Shown one piece after another: positions 27,277-35,399 of a stretch of DNA of 64,000 bases. Under the pieces are notes generated by a model. That model saw nothing but the letters and a program-made list of their open reading frames with translations, did no database searches and had not been told where the DNA came from. The translations under genes were made by a program, and so were the position numbers. The DNA comes from Streptomyces spororaveus (GTDB taxonomy: Bacteria > Actinomycetota > Actinomycetes > Streptomycetales > Streptomycetaceae): positions 558,001 through 622,000 of the forward strand of contig NZ_BNED01000005.1 of NCBI RefSeq assembly GCF_016755875.1. Direction: 5' to 3'. How positions within the stretch are numbered: position 1 is the stretch's first letter; each line of letters opens with the position of its first letter.

Positions 27277-27684
27277 ATGGCCAAGTACTTGCTGCTCAAG
27301 CACTACCGCGGCGCCCCGGCAGCGGTCAACGACGTGCCCATGGACCGGTGGACGCCCGAGGAGATCTCGGCGCACGTCCAGTACATGCACGACTTCGCGG
27401 CCCGGCTCGAAGGAACCGGCGAGTTCGTCGACGGCCAGGCGCTCGCCCCCGAGGGGACTTTCGTGCGGTACGACGGCGAGGGGCGCCCGCCGGTCACCGA
27501 CGGCCCGTTCGCCGAGACCAAGGACCTGATCGCCGGCTGGATGGTGATCGACGTCGACAGCTACGAGCGCGCCGTCGAACTGGCCGGAGAACTGTCGGCC
27601 GCCCCCGGGGCGGGGGGGAAGCCGATCCACGAATGGCTCGAACTCCGTCCGTTCCTGAGCGCGCCGCCCACCATCACCGAGTGA
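27277..27684 (+). CDS. DGPF (YCII-related) protein
   Basis: 135 residues with the YCII/DGPF fold. The name-giving motif is present as VTDGPFAETKDLIAGW, with strands KYLLLKHYRG and VIDVDSYERAVELA. DGPF proteins are the conserved neighbours of ECF42 sigma factors; some YCII relatives are dehydrohalogenases. The ATG has GAGGAG upstream. Its stop overlaps the GTG of the sigma gene (GTGA), so the pair is co-translated. Confidence 0.9.
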   Translation: MAKYLLLKHYRGAPAAVNDVPMDRWTPEEISAHVQYMHDFAARLEGTGEFVDGQALAPEGTFVRYDGEGRPPVTDGPFAETKDLIAGWMVIDVDSYERAVELAGELSAAPGAGGKPIHEWLELRPFLSAPPTITE

Positions 27685-28841
27685 CCTCACCGATGGACGA
27701 GTCCCTGCTCAGGAGCCTGACGCCGGGCGTGCTCGGCATCCTCGTCCGCCGCGGAGCCGACTTCGCGGCGGCCGAGGACGCCGTGCAGGAAGCGCTGATC
27801 GAGGCGGTCCGCACCTGGCCCGCCGATCCCCCGCGGGACCCGAAGGGCTGGCTGGTCACGGTGGCCTGGCGGCGGTTCCTCGATGCGGCCCGGGCGGACA
27901 CCGCCCGGCGCCGGCGCGAGGACCTCGTGGACGAGGAGCCGGCGCCGGGGCCGGCTGCCGCGGTGGACGACACCCTCCAGCTGTACTTCCTGTGCGCGCA
28001 CCCGTCGCTGACGCCGTCGTCGGCGGTGGCGCTGACGCTGCGCGCCGTCGGCGGGCTCACCACCCGCCAGATCGCCCAGGCCTACCTGGTGCCCGAGGCG
28101 ACCATGGCGCAGCGCATCAGCCGGGCCAAGCGCACCGTCTCCGGAGTACGGTTCGACCGCCCCGGCGATGTCGCCACCGTGCTGCGCGTCCTCTACCTGG
28201 TCTTCAACGAGGGCTACTCCGGCGATGTGGACCTCGCGGCCGAGTCCATCCGCCTCACCCGGCAGCTCGCCGCCCGGGTCGACCATCCCGAGGTCTCCGG
28301 GCTGCTCGCCCTCATGCTGATCCACCACGCCCGGCGTGCCACCCGGACGGCGCCCGACGGCAGTCTGGTGCCGCTCGCCGAGCAGGACCGCGGCCGGTGG
28401 GACACGGGGTCGATCGCCGAGGGTGTGCGGATCCTGCAGGCGGCCCTCGGCCGCGACCGGCTGGGCGAGTTCCAGGCGCAGGCCGCCATCGCGGCGCTCC
28501 ACGCCGACGCGCCCACCGCCGAGGAGACCGACTGGGTGCAGATCGTCGAGTGGTACGACGAGCTCGCGCTCCTGACCGACAGCCCGGTCGTGCGGCTCAA
28601 CCGCGCGGTGGCCGTCGGCGAGGCCGACGGGCCGCGCGCCGGGCTGGCGGCGCTCGCGGCGCTGGACTCCGCGCTGCCCCGCCACGCCGCGGTGGCGGCG
28701 TACCTCCACGAGCGCGACGGCGACGTGGTGACGGCGGCCCGGCTGTACGCCGAGGCGGCCCGGAAGGCGCCCAACCTCGCCGAGCGCGATCATCTGACGC
28801 GCCAGGCAGCCCGCCTGAACAGCGCCCGCCGGCCCCGCTGA
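27681..28841 (+). CDS. ECF42-type sigma factor with C-terminal helical extension
   Basis: 386 residues. Sigma region 2 (about 10-70, EDAVQEALIEAVRTWP, then KGWLVTVAWRRFLD) and region 4 (about 105-155, LTTRQIAQAYLVPEATMAQRISRAK) are followed by a long TPR-like extension that includes VLYLVFNEGYSG, diagnostic for ECF42. This group has no anti-sigma factor and is controlled through the extension. GTG 27681 overlaps the DGPF stop; ATG 27693 is an alternative start. The likely main target is the DGPF gene itself. Confidence 0.92.
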   Translation: MTSPMDESLLRSLTPGVLGILVRRGADFAAAEDAVQEALIEAVRTWPADPPRDPKGWLVTVAWRRFLDAARADTARRRREDLVDEEPAPGPAAAVDDTLQLYFLCAHPSLTPSSAVALTLRAVGGLTTRQIAQAYLVPEATMAQRISRAKRTVSGVRFDRPGDVATVLRVLYLVFNEGYSGDVDLAAESIRLTRQLAARVDHPEVSGLLALMLIHHARRATRTAPDGSLVPLAEQDRGRWDTGSIAEGVRILQAALGRDRLGEFQAQAAIAALHADAPTAEETDWVQIVEWYDELALLTDSPVVRLNRAVAVGEADGPRAGLAALAALDSALPRHAAVAAYLHERDGDVVTAARLYAEAARKAPNLAERDHLTRQAARLNSARRPR

Positions 28842-28854
28842 CGGGCCGCCCCGC

Positions 28855-29331
28855 TCACCCGCCCGTCCTCTCGGGCCGCGGCCGTGTCGGGTACGTGTCC
28901 GCGGCCGGTGCGGACGGTCTGAGCGCGGTGTGGAGGAGCAGGCCCGCCGCCGCGCCGACCACGTACCAGAGCAGGTCGGGTGCGTTGAAGGTGGAACCGA
29001 GGACGAGGCGGGCCACGGTGCTGTGCCGCGAGAGCTCCGCGGGTACGGCGGTCAGTTGGAGGAACTCGACGGCCCAGCTGGCGGCCAGCGCGGTCACGGC
29101 CGCCCGCAGCGGCGTGAGCCGGGGCGCGACCAGCACGACGAGGGTCAGCAGCAGGACGGTGTACAGGGCGTCTCCGCCGTACTTGGCCGTGCTCCCCGTC
29201 GCGACGGCCCGCAGTTCCAGCCCCGCGCCCACGGTCACCACCGCGGCCCCGGCCGCCAGCAGCCGGGTCCGTCGGCGGCAGGCGGAGGCCGCGCTGTCAC
29301 GGCACCGGGGTACGGGGTTCGCGGGGTTCAC
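28855..29331 (-). CDS. DUF2809 family membrane protein
   Basis: 158 residues with about four transmembrane helices. The pattern GGDALYTVLLLTLVVL, WAVEFLQLTAVP and LGSTFNAPDLLWYVVG matches DUF2809. GTG start, weak ribosome site. Function unknown. Convergent to the sigma gene with a 13-bp gap. Confidence 0.72.
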   Translation of the reverse strand: MNPANPVPRCRDSAASACRRRTRLLAAGAAVVTVGAGLELRAVATGSTAKYGGDALYTVLLLTLVVLVAPRLTPLRAAVTALAASWAVEFLQLTAVPAELSRHSTVARLVLGSTFNAPDLLWYVVGAAAGLLLHTALRPSAPAADTYPTRPRPERTGG

Positions 29332-29386
29332 CGGGCCATACTGCCGGAGCCGTCCGGCCCCGCGGTGACAGGGGGCAAGACACCCC

Positions 29387-30451
29387 CTAGCGGGTCGGAT
29401 AGTCCGTGTAGCCGCGGGCGTCGCCTCCGAAGAAGGTGGCGGGGTCGGGGGTGTTGTACGGGCCTTCGGTGCGCAGGCGCTCCGGCAGGTCCGGGTTGGC
29501 CAGGAAGAGCGCTCCGAAGGCGAGGAGGTCCGCGACGCCGTCCTCGATCAGCGAGAGGGCACGGTGGTCGGTGGGGCCCTCCGTCGCCGGATTCAGCACG
29601 AACGGTCCGGAGAACTGCTTGCGCAGGGCGAGCGTGGCCTCCCGTGCCGCGGGGCCGTGCTCCATGACGTGGAGGTAGGCCAGGCCGAGTCCGTCGATCT
29701 CCTTGACCAGGGCCTCGTAGACGGGCTGCGGGTCGGGCTCGGAAATGTCGTTGTACTGGTTGCCGGGCGAGACGCGCAGCGCCGTGCGCTCGGCGCCGAT
29801 CGCGGCGGCCACCGCCTTGACCACCTCCACCGCGAAGCGGATCCGGTTCTCGGCGGGGCCACCCCACTCGTCGGTCCGCAGGTTCGAGCCGGGGGCCAGG
29901 AACTGATGGATCAGGTATCCGTTGGCCCCGTGCAGTTCCACGCCGTCGAAGCCGGCCTCGACCGCGTTGCGCGCGGCCTGCGCGTAGTCGGCGACGGTCT
30001 GCCGCACCTCGGCCGCGGTCAGCTCGTGCGGGGTGACGTAGTCCTTCATGCCGTCGCCGGTGAAGAGCTGGCCCTGGGCGGCCACCGCCGACGGGGCCAC
30101 GGGGACGAGTCCGTCGGGCAGCAGCGACGGGTGGCCGATGCGCCCGGAGTGCATCAGCTGGGCGAAGATCCGGCCGCCTGCCGCGTGCACGGAGTCGGTG
30201 ACCTCACGCCAGGCCGCGACCTGCTCGGCGGTGTGCAGGCCGGGGGTGAAGGGGTAGCCCTGTCCGACGACGGAGGGCTGGATCCCTTCGGTGATGATCA
30301 GACCGGCGGACGCGCGCTGGGTGTAGTACTCGGCGACGAGGCTGGTCGCGATGCCGCCCTGACCTGCGCGGCTGCGGGTCATCGGGGCGAGGGCGATCCG
30401 GTTGGAGAGGGTCGCGCCGGCCACGTGGACCGGTTCGAAGGCGCTGGTCAT
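29387..30451 (-). CDS. Old yellow enzyme, NADH:flavin oxidoreductase
   Basis: 354-residue TIM-barrel flavoenzyme. LAPMTRSRA at the N terminus, QLMHSGRIGHP, FDGVELHGANGYLIHQFL (His-Gly-Ala-Asn substrate site) and a C-terminal FMN-binding GDARGYTDYP identify the OYE family. It reduces activated C=C bonds or nitro groups with NAD(P)H. Start ATG 30451. It is divergent from a MarR gene with two matched palindromes between them, the usual arrangement for electrophile-inducible OYE genes. Confidence 0.93.
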   Translation of the reverse strand: MTSAFEPVHVAGATLSNRIALAPMTRSRAGQGGIATSLVAEYYTQRASAGLIITEGIQPSVVGQGYPFTPGLHTAEQVAAWREVTDSVHAAGGRIFAQLMHSGRIGHPSLLPDGLVPVAPSAVAAQGQLFTGDGMKDYVTPHELTAAEVRQTVADYAQAARNAVEAGFDGVELHGANGYLIHQFLAPGSNLRTDEWGGPAENRIRFAVEVVKAVAAAIGAERTALRVSPGNQYNDISEPDPQPVYEALVKEIDGLGLAYLHVMEHGPAAREATLALRKQFSGPFVLNPATEGPTDHRALSLIEDGVADLLAFGALFLANPDLPERLRTEGPYNTPDPATFFGGDARGYTDYPTR

Positions 30452-30470
30452 GTCTACCCCACAAAAACAA

Positions 30471-30526
30471 TTGGTCGGCCAATGATTGCTGCGAGATGCA
30501 GCGTACCCCATTGCTTGGCCGACCAA
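30471..30526. promoter_or_regulatory. Paired MarR operators
   Basis: TTGGTCGGCCAA at 30471-30482 and TTGGCCGACCAA at 30515-30526 are reverse complements of each other and each nearly palindromic, 44 bp apart centre to centre. They flank the divergent promoters of the OYE and MarR genes. Confidence 0.82.
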
Positions 30527-30602
30527 GAGAAAATGGGGGCGGAAGGTAGAATCCACTCGGAACCCCGGAGATCCATCGGACCGACCCAGGAGGAGCACTT
30601 CC

Positions 30603-31142
30603 ATGACCGCGGAATCCGTACAGGAGCCGCGCTCCGCCGTGCAGTGCACGGCGGCGCCGAGCGCGGTGCTGGACGGGCCGGTGAGTCATGCGATCAGCCG
30701 GGTCTCCCGGCTCCACCGGATCGCGGCGGGCCGGGTCCTGCGGGACCTGGGACTGCACCCGGGGCAGGAGTTCCTGATGATGCACCTCTGGGACAACGGG
30801 GCCGTGCGCCAGTCCGAGCTGATCAGAGCGGTCGGCCTCGACCCCTCGACGGTGACCAAGATGCTCCAGCGCCTGGAGCACTCCGGCCACGTGCGGCGCC
30901 GTCCGGACCCCGCGGACCGACGGGCCTCCCTGGTCGAGGCGACGGACGCCAGTCATGGACTCCTGGTCGAGGTCCGCAGGGCATGGGGCGAGCTGGAACG
31001 CCAGACGCTGGACGGCCTCGACGCCACCGAACGCGCCGAACTGGCCCGCCTCCTGGGCAAGGTCGAAGCCACCCTCTGCACGGAGGTCGCCCGCGGCGGC
31101 GGCGAATGCGGCACCGCCTCCAAGGGCCCGGGCGGCTGTTAG
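30603..31142 (+). CDS. MarR-family regulator
   Basis: 179 residues with winged HTH (QSELIRAVGLDPSTVTKMLQRLEHSGHVRRRPDPADRR region). ATG 30603 has a perfect AGGAGGAG. It has four cysteines, one near the N terminus (VQCTAAP) and three in the C-terminal tail, so thiol-based sensing of electrophiles or oxidants is possible. It likely represses itself and the divergent OYE gene. Confidence 0.92.
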   Translation: MTAESVQEPRSAVQCTAAPSAVLDGPVSHAISRVSRLHRIAAGRVLRDLGLHPGQEFLMMHLWDNGAVRQSELIRAVGLDPSTVTKMLQRLEHSGHVRRRPDPADRRASLVEATDASHGLLVEVRRAWGELERQTLDGLDATERAELARLLGKVEATLCTEVARGGGECGTASKGPGGC

Positions 31143-31275
31143 GCCGTCTCTTTCGGATCTCGCCCGCTCCCGCCCCACAGTGAGCGATCTTGTCCGGTTT
31201 GGCAGAGAATCGCCATGAGGGGCACCCTCACCCGATGTCGGCATGCTCGCATCGGCGGTCCGAAGGTCGTGGGAC

Positions 31276-31611
31276 ATGGCACCTGCAACACTCCAGGGCG
31301 CGGAACGGACCGGGACCGTCCCCGCCCTCGAAGATCCCGGGGCACGGACATCGGACGAACGCTCACCCGCCTCGGAGGAACTCGCCTCCGTCCGGACCAC
31401 CGTGGCGCGGCTGAAGGCGGCCTACCCCTCGGTCGACGCGGACACCGTCGAAGCGACCGTCAGGGCCGCCTACGACTCGTTCCGGCAGGCCAAGGTCAGG
31501 GTCTACGTCCCGATCCTGGCCGAGCGCCGGTCCCGGAGAGCGCTCGCCGCCGCCGGTCACGCAGGGCTCCCGACGGGGAGCACCCAGGACGTGGCGGGGA
31601 AAGGGCCGTGA
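31276..31611 (+). CDS. Three-helix-bundle dimerisation-type small protein
   Basis: 111 residues. The centre (ARLKAAYPSVDADTVEATVR, then AYDSFRQAKVRVYVPILAER) matches a helical bundle common as a small stand-alone actinobacterial protein. ATG 31276 is preferred over 31243 because GAAGG lies upstream. It ends 31 bases before the PPK2 gene and probably belongs to the same unit. Role unknown. Confidence 0.65.
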   Translation: MAPATLQGAERTGTVPALEDPGARTSDERSPASEELASVRTTVARLKAAYPSVDADTVEATVRAAYDSFRQAKVRVYVPILAERRSRRALAAAGHAGLPTGSTQDVAGKGP

Positions 31612-31642
31612 CCTCCGCGGGCCGGGAAAGGGGCGCGCCCTG

Positions 31643-32623
31643 ATGTCCGACAAGAGAGCCGAACGCATCGCGGATTTCATCGAGCCGCTACGGGTGCCAC
31701 CGGGCTCGAAGGTGCGCCTGGAACGGGACTTCGACCCCCGCTACAAGGGCGGAATGAAGAAGCGGGACGGCGCCGAGCTCCTGCGGACCGGGGTGTCGCT
31801 GCTCGCCGAGTACCAGGAACGACTGGCCGCCCAGAACACGTACGGCGTGGTGCTCGCCCTCCAGGCGCTCGACGCCGGAGGCAAGGACGGCACGATCCGC
31901 CACGTGATGAGCGGCGTCAATCCCCAGGGCGTACGGGTCAGCAGCTTCAAGGTGCCCTCCTCCGAGGAACTCGACCACGACTACCTGTGGCGCTACGCCC
32001 GGCGGCTGCCCCAGCGCGGCGAGATCGCCATCTTCAACCGCTCGCACTACGAGGAGGTCCTCGTCGTACGGGTGCACCCCGAGGTCCTGCTCCGGCAGAA
32101 GCTGCCGGAGCACGTGCTCGGGCCGGACATCTGGGACCGGCGCTACCGGGAGATCAACCGCTGGGAGCGCTACCTCACGGACAACGGGTTCAAGATGGTG
32201 AAGATCTTCCTGAACCTGTCCAAGGAGGAGCAGCGCACGCGCTTCCTGAAGCGGATCGACCTGCCGGAGAAGAACTGGAAGTTCTCCGCCGCCGACGTCC
32301 GGGAGCGGCGCCGGTGGGACGAGTACCAGCACGCGTTCTCCGAGATGCTGTCGGCCACCAGCACCAAGTGGGCGCCGTGGTACGTCGTGCCGGCGGACCG
32401 GAAGTGGTTCGCCCGGATCTGCGCGGCGGCGGTCCTCGCCCACACCCTGATGGACATCGATCCGCAGTACCCCGACGTCGGGGAGGAGGCCCGCAAGGAT
32501 CTCCTCGTCACGAAACGGGGCCTGGAGCGGGAGGCCCCGGCCGGCGCCGCGGCCGATCCGTACACCGCCCGGGGCGGCAAGCCTGGCAAGAAGCGCGGCC
32601 GGCGGTCCTCGGACGGCGCGTGA
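31643..32623 (+). CDS. ppk2: Polyphosphate kinase 2 family protein
   Basis: 326 residues of the PPK2 P-loop fold: Walker A LDAGGKDGTIRHV, lid region with RGEIAIFNRSHYEEVL (Walker B), and KWAPWYVVPADRKWFAR at the C-terminal part. The enzyme moves phosphate between polyphosphate and nucleotides, either making (d)NTP/NDP from polyphosphate or the reverse. A Lys/Arg-rich tail ends the protein. It is followed by cation-ATPase and SulP transporter genes on the same strand, suggesting a stress or energy-balance unit. Confidence 0.93.
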   Translation: MSDKRAERIADFIEPLRVPPGSKVRLERDFDPRYKGGMKKRDGAELLRTGVSLLAEYQERLAAQNTYGVVLALQALDAGGKDGTIRHVMSGVNPQGVRVSSFKVPSSEELDHDYLWRYARRLPQRGEIAIFNRSHYEEVLVVRVHPEVLLRQKLPEHVLGPDIWDRRYREINRWERYLTDNGFKMVKIFLNLSKEEQRTRFLKRIDLPEKNWKFSAADVRERRRWDEYQHAFSEMLSATSTKWAPWYVVPADRKWFARICAAAVLAHTLMDIDPQYPDVGEEARKDLLVTKRGLEREAPAGAAADPYTARGGKPGKKRGRRSSDGA

Positions 32624-32665
32624 CCGGCGCGGACGCGTCCGCGGCCCCGGATCGGAGGCACAACC

Positions 32666-35386
32666 ATGACGGTGCGGTCGGATTCCCTGGCCGAACAGCC
32701 CCGGGCTGCCGGTGACGGCTGGTACGCGCGCTCTCCCGCGGAGGTCGTGGCGGCGTTCGGTGTCGATCCCGCGGCCGGGCTGTCCGCGGCGCGCGCCGCG
32801 GAACTCCTGGCGGCGAACGGTCCCAACGCGCTGCCCGAGGAGCGGCCGACCCCGGCCTGGCGCCGGTTCCTCGCCCAGTACCGCAGTTACATGCAGATCG
32901 TCCTGGTGGCGGCGGCGATCGTCTCGCTGGTCATCCAGGAGTGGACCACCGCGATCCTGCTGATCGTGCTGACCCTGCTGAACGCGGTCGTGGGCCTGCG
33001 CCAGGAGGGCAAGGCCGAGAGCGCCATGAACGCGCTGAAGTCGATGATGAAGGCGACGGCGCGGGTGCGCAGGGACGGCAGGGAGGCCGAGGTCCCCGCC
33101 GAACAGCTCGTCGGCGGAGATGTCGTGCTCATCTCCGCGGGGGACCAGGTGCCGGCGGACGGACGTCTCATCGAGGCCAGCGCCCTGCAGATCGACGAGT
33201 CGGCGCTGACCGGTGAGAGCGTTCCCGCGGCGAAGGAGACCGGCCCACTGGCGGGCAGCCGGCTGTCGCCGGGCGACCAGACCAACACGGCGTTCATGAA
33301 CACGCCGGTCACCCACGGCAGCGGCGTCATGGTCGTCACCGCGACCGGCGCGGCCACCGAGCTCGGCAAGATCTCCGGAATGCTGTCGGCCACCGAGAAG
33401 GAGGTGCCGCCGCTCACCAGGGAACTCGACCGGCTGACCCTGTGGATCACGGCGGCGGCGGGCCTCACCATGATCGTGATGTTCGCGCTGGGGCGCCAGC
33501 GGGACCAGGCCTGGGACGTCCTGTTCGTCAGCGCGGTCTCGCTGGCCATCGCCGCCATCCCCGAGGCCCTGCCGACGGTGACCCAGGCGATCCTGTCCGT
33601 GGGGAGCCTGAACCTGGCGAAGCGGAACGCCATCGTCAAGGAGCTGCCGTCGGTGGAGACGCTGGCGTTCACGTCCGCGATCAACTCGGACAAGACCGGC
33701 ACCCTGACGATGAACCAGATGACCGCCGTCGAGGTCCTGAGCCCCACCGACCGGTACACCGTGTCGGGCACGGGCTACGGCCTCGAAGGGAAGGTCCACC
33801 ACGCCGCCGGGTCCACCGCGGGGATCGAGGACGCGATCCTGCCGTACGTGGTGGCCAGCGACGCCAAGCTGGTGGGCGGCGCGGTGGTGGGCGATCCGAC
33901 CGAGGGCGCGCTCCTGGTCCTCGCGCACAAGGCCGGCCTGGACACCGACGCCACCCGCGACGCCCTCCCCCGGCTCGCCACCCTGCCGTTCGACCCCGAG
34001 TACAAGCTGATGGCCACCTTCCACTCGGCGGTCGACGCCTCCGGGCGGCAGGTCGTGCGCTGCTTCGTCAAGGGAGCGGCCCCCGCGGTGATGGCCCGGG
34101 CCGCCACCGCGCTCGCGGCGGGCGAGACCGTCCCGTGGGACGCCGGTCTGCTCCGCCGGGCCGAGGAGGAGAGCGAGCGGATGGGCGGCGAGGGGCGCCG
34201 GGTGATGGCGGCGGCCATGCGTGACCTGGACCCGGACGGCTTCGATCCGGACGGCGACCTGCTCGCGTACGTCACCGAGCTGCGGATGACCAGTCTCGTC
34301 GGCATGGTCGATCCGCCCCGCGAGGAGGCCAGGGCCGCGGTGGCCGACGCACAGTCCGCGCACATCAGGGTCCGCCTGGTGACGGGGGACGACGTCACCA
34401 CCGGGGCGGCGATCGCCCGGCAGATCGGGATCCCCGGCGAGGCGGTGCTCGGCTCCGAATTCGCCGCCATGAGCGAGGAGGAGCAGCTCGCCCGCATCGA
34501 GGCGATCGGTGTGGTGGGGCGGGTCGCCCCGGAGCACAAGGTGCTGCTCGCGAACACGCTGAAGAAGAAGGGCGAGGTCGTGGCGATGACCGGGGACGGC
34601 GTCAACGACGCGCCCGCCATCAAGGCCGCCGACATCGGGATCGCCATGGGCAGCGGCACGGACGTGGCGAAGAACGCCGGGCGCATGATCCTCTCCGACG
34701 ACAACTTCGCCACCATCGTCTACGCCGTCGAGCAGGGCCGGACGATCTACGACAACCTCACCAAGTACATCCGGTTCGTGCTGCTCCTGCTGGTCACCTT
34801 CGTGCTGACGTTCCTCGGGGCCACCGTCTTCAACATCGCCGCCGGTGAACCGTTCACCCCGCCGCAGGTCCTGTGGATCCACTTCGTCGTCAACGCCTCG
34901 TTCGGCTTCGCCCTCGGCTTCGACCGGGAGAGCGCCGGACTCATGCGGCGCCGTCCGCGTCCGCGCGGGGAATCGGTGCTCACGCGGTCCGTGCTGGTCA
35001 CGGTCGGGCTGGGCGGGCTGGCGGTCACCATCCTCCTGCTCGGCCTGATCACCCTCGGCGAGAGGCACTTCGACGACATCGAGATCGGCCGGTCGATCGC
35101 GTTCACGGCCTTCTCCCTCTGCCTGATCGTGGCGGCGTTCGAATGCCGCAGCGAGACGGACACCGTGCTGACGCCGTCGACCTTCGACAGCAAGCAGATG
35201 AACTGGGTGGCCCTGGCCCAGTTCGTGCTCGCCGTGCTGGTGACGCAGCTGGACGGCTTCCAGCGCATCCTCGGGACGACCGAGATCGACGCGCGGCAGT
35301 TCGGCTGGGCGCTGCTGGCCGCCCTCGCGCTGCTGCTCGTATGGGAATTGGGCAAACTCGTGGCCCGCAGGTCGAAGGCAGCCTGA
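32666..35386 (+). CDS. P-type cation ATPase (type II, calcium-pump-like)
   Basis: 906 residues. A cation-ATPase N-terminal domain is followed by TGES (LTGESVPA), the phosphorylation motif NSDKTGTLT (usual Cys before SDK is Asn), and the hinge TGDGVNDAPA. Helix 4 has IPEALPTVT and the C-terminal helices include WIHFVVNASFGFALG. Overall it is closest to PMR1/SERCA-like pumps, but the helix-6 Asp of classical calcium pumps is not obvious, so the ion is uncertain. ATG 32666 has CGGAGG upstream. Confidence 0.92.
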   Translation: MTVRSDSLAEQPRAAGDGWYARSPAEVVAAFGVDPAAGLSAARAAELLAANGPNALPEERPTPAWRRFLAQYRSYMQIVLVAAAIVSLVIQEWTTAILLIVLTLLNAVVGLRQEGKAESAMNALKSMMKATARVRRDGREAEVPAEQLVGGDVVLISAGDQVPADGRLIEASALQIDESALTGESVPAAKETGPLAGSRLSPGDQTNTAFMNTPVTHGSGVMVVTATGAATELGKISGMLSATEKEVPPLTRELDRLTLWITAAAGLTMIVMFALGRQRDQAWDVLFVSAVSLAIAAIPEALPTVTQAILSVGSLNLAKRNAIVKELPSVETLAFTSAINSDKTGTLTMNQMTAVEVLSPTDRYTVSGTGYGLEGKVHHAAGSTAGIEDAILPYVVASDAKLVGGAVVGDPTEGALLVLAHKAGLDTDATRDALPRLATLPFDPEYKLMATFHSAVDASGRQVVRCFVKGAAPAVMARAATALAAGETVPWDAGLLRRAEEESERMGGEGRRVMAAAMRDLDPDGFDPDGDLLAYVTELRMTSLVGMVDPPREEARAAVADAQSAHIRVRLVTGDDVTTGAAIARQIGIPGEAVLGSEFAAMSEEEQLARIEAIGVVGRVAPEHKVLLANTLKKKGEVVAMTGDGVNDAPAIKAADIGIAMGSGTDVAKNAGRMILSDDNFATIVYAVEQGRTIYDNLTKYIRFVLLLLVTFVLTFLGATVFNIAAGEPFTPPQVLWIHFVVNASFGFALGFDRESAGLMRRRPRPRGESVLTRSVLVTVGLGGLAVTILLLGLITLGERHFDDIEIGRSIAFTAFSLCLIVAAFECRSETDTVLTPSTFDSKQMNWVALAQFVLAVLVTQLDGFQRILGTTEIDARQFGWALLAALALLLVWELGKLVARRSKAA

Positions 35387-35399
35387 GGAAGGCCGGTCC

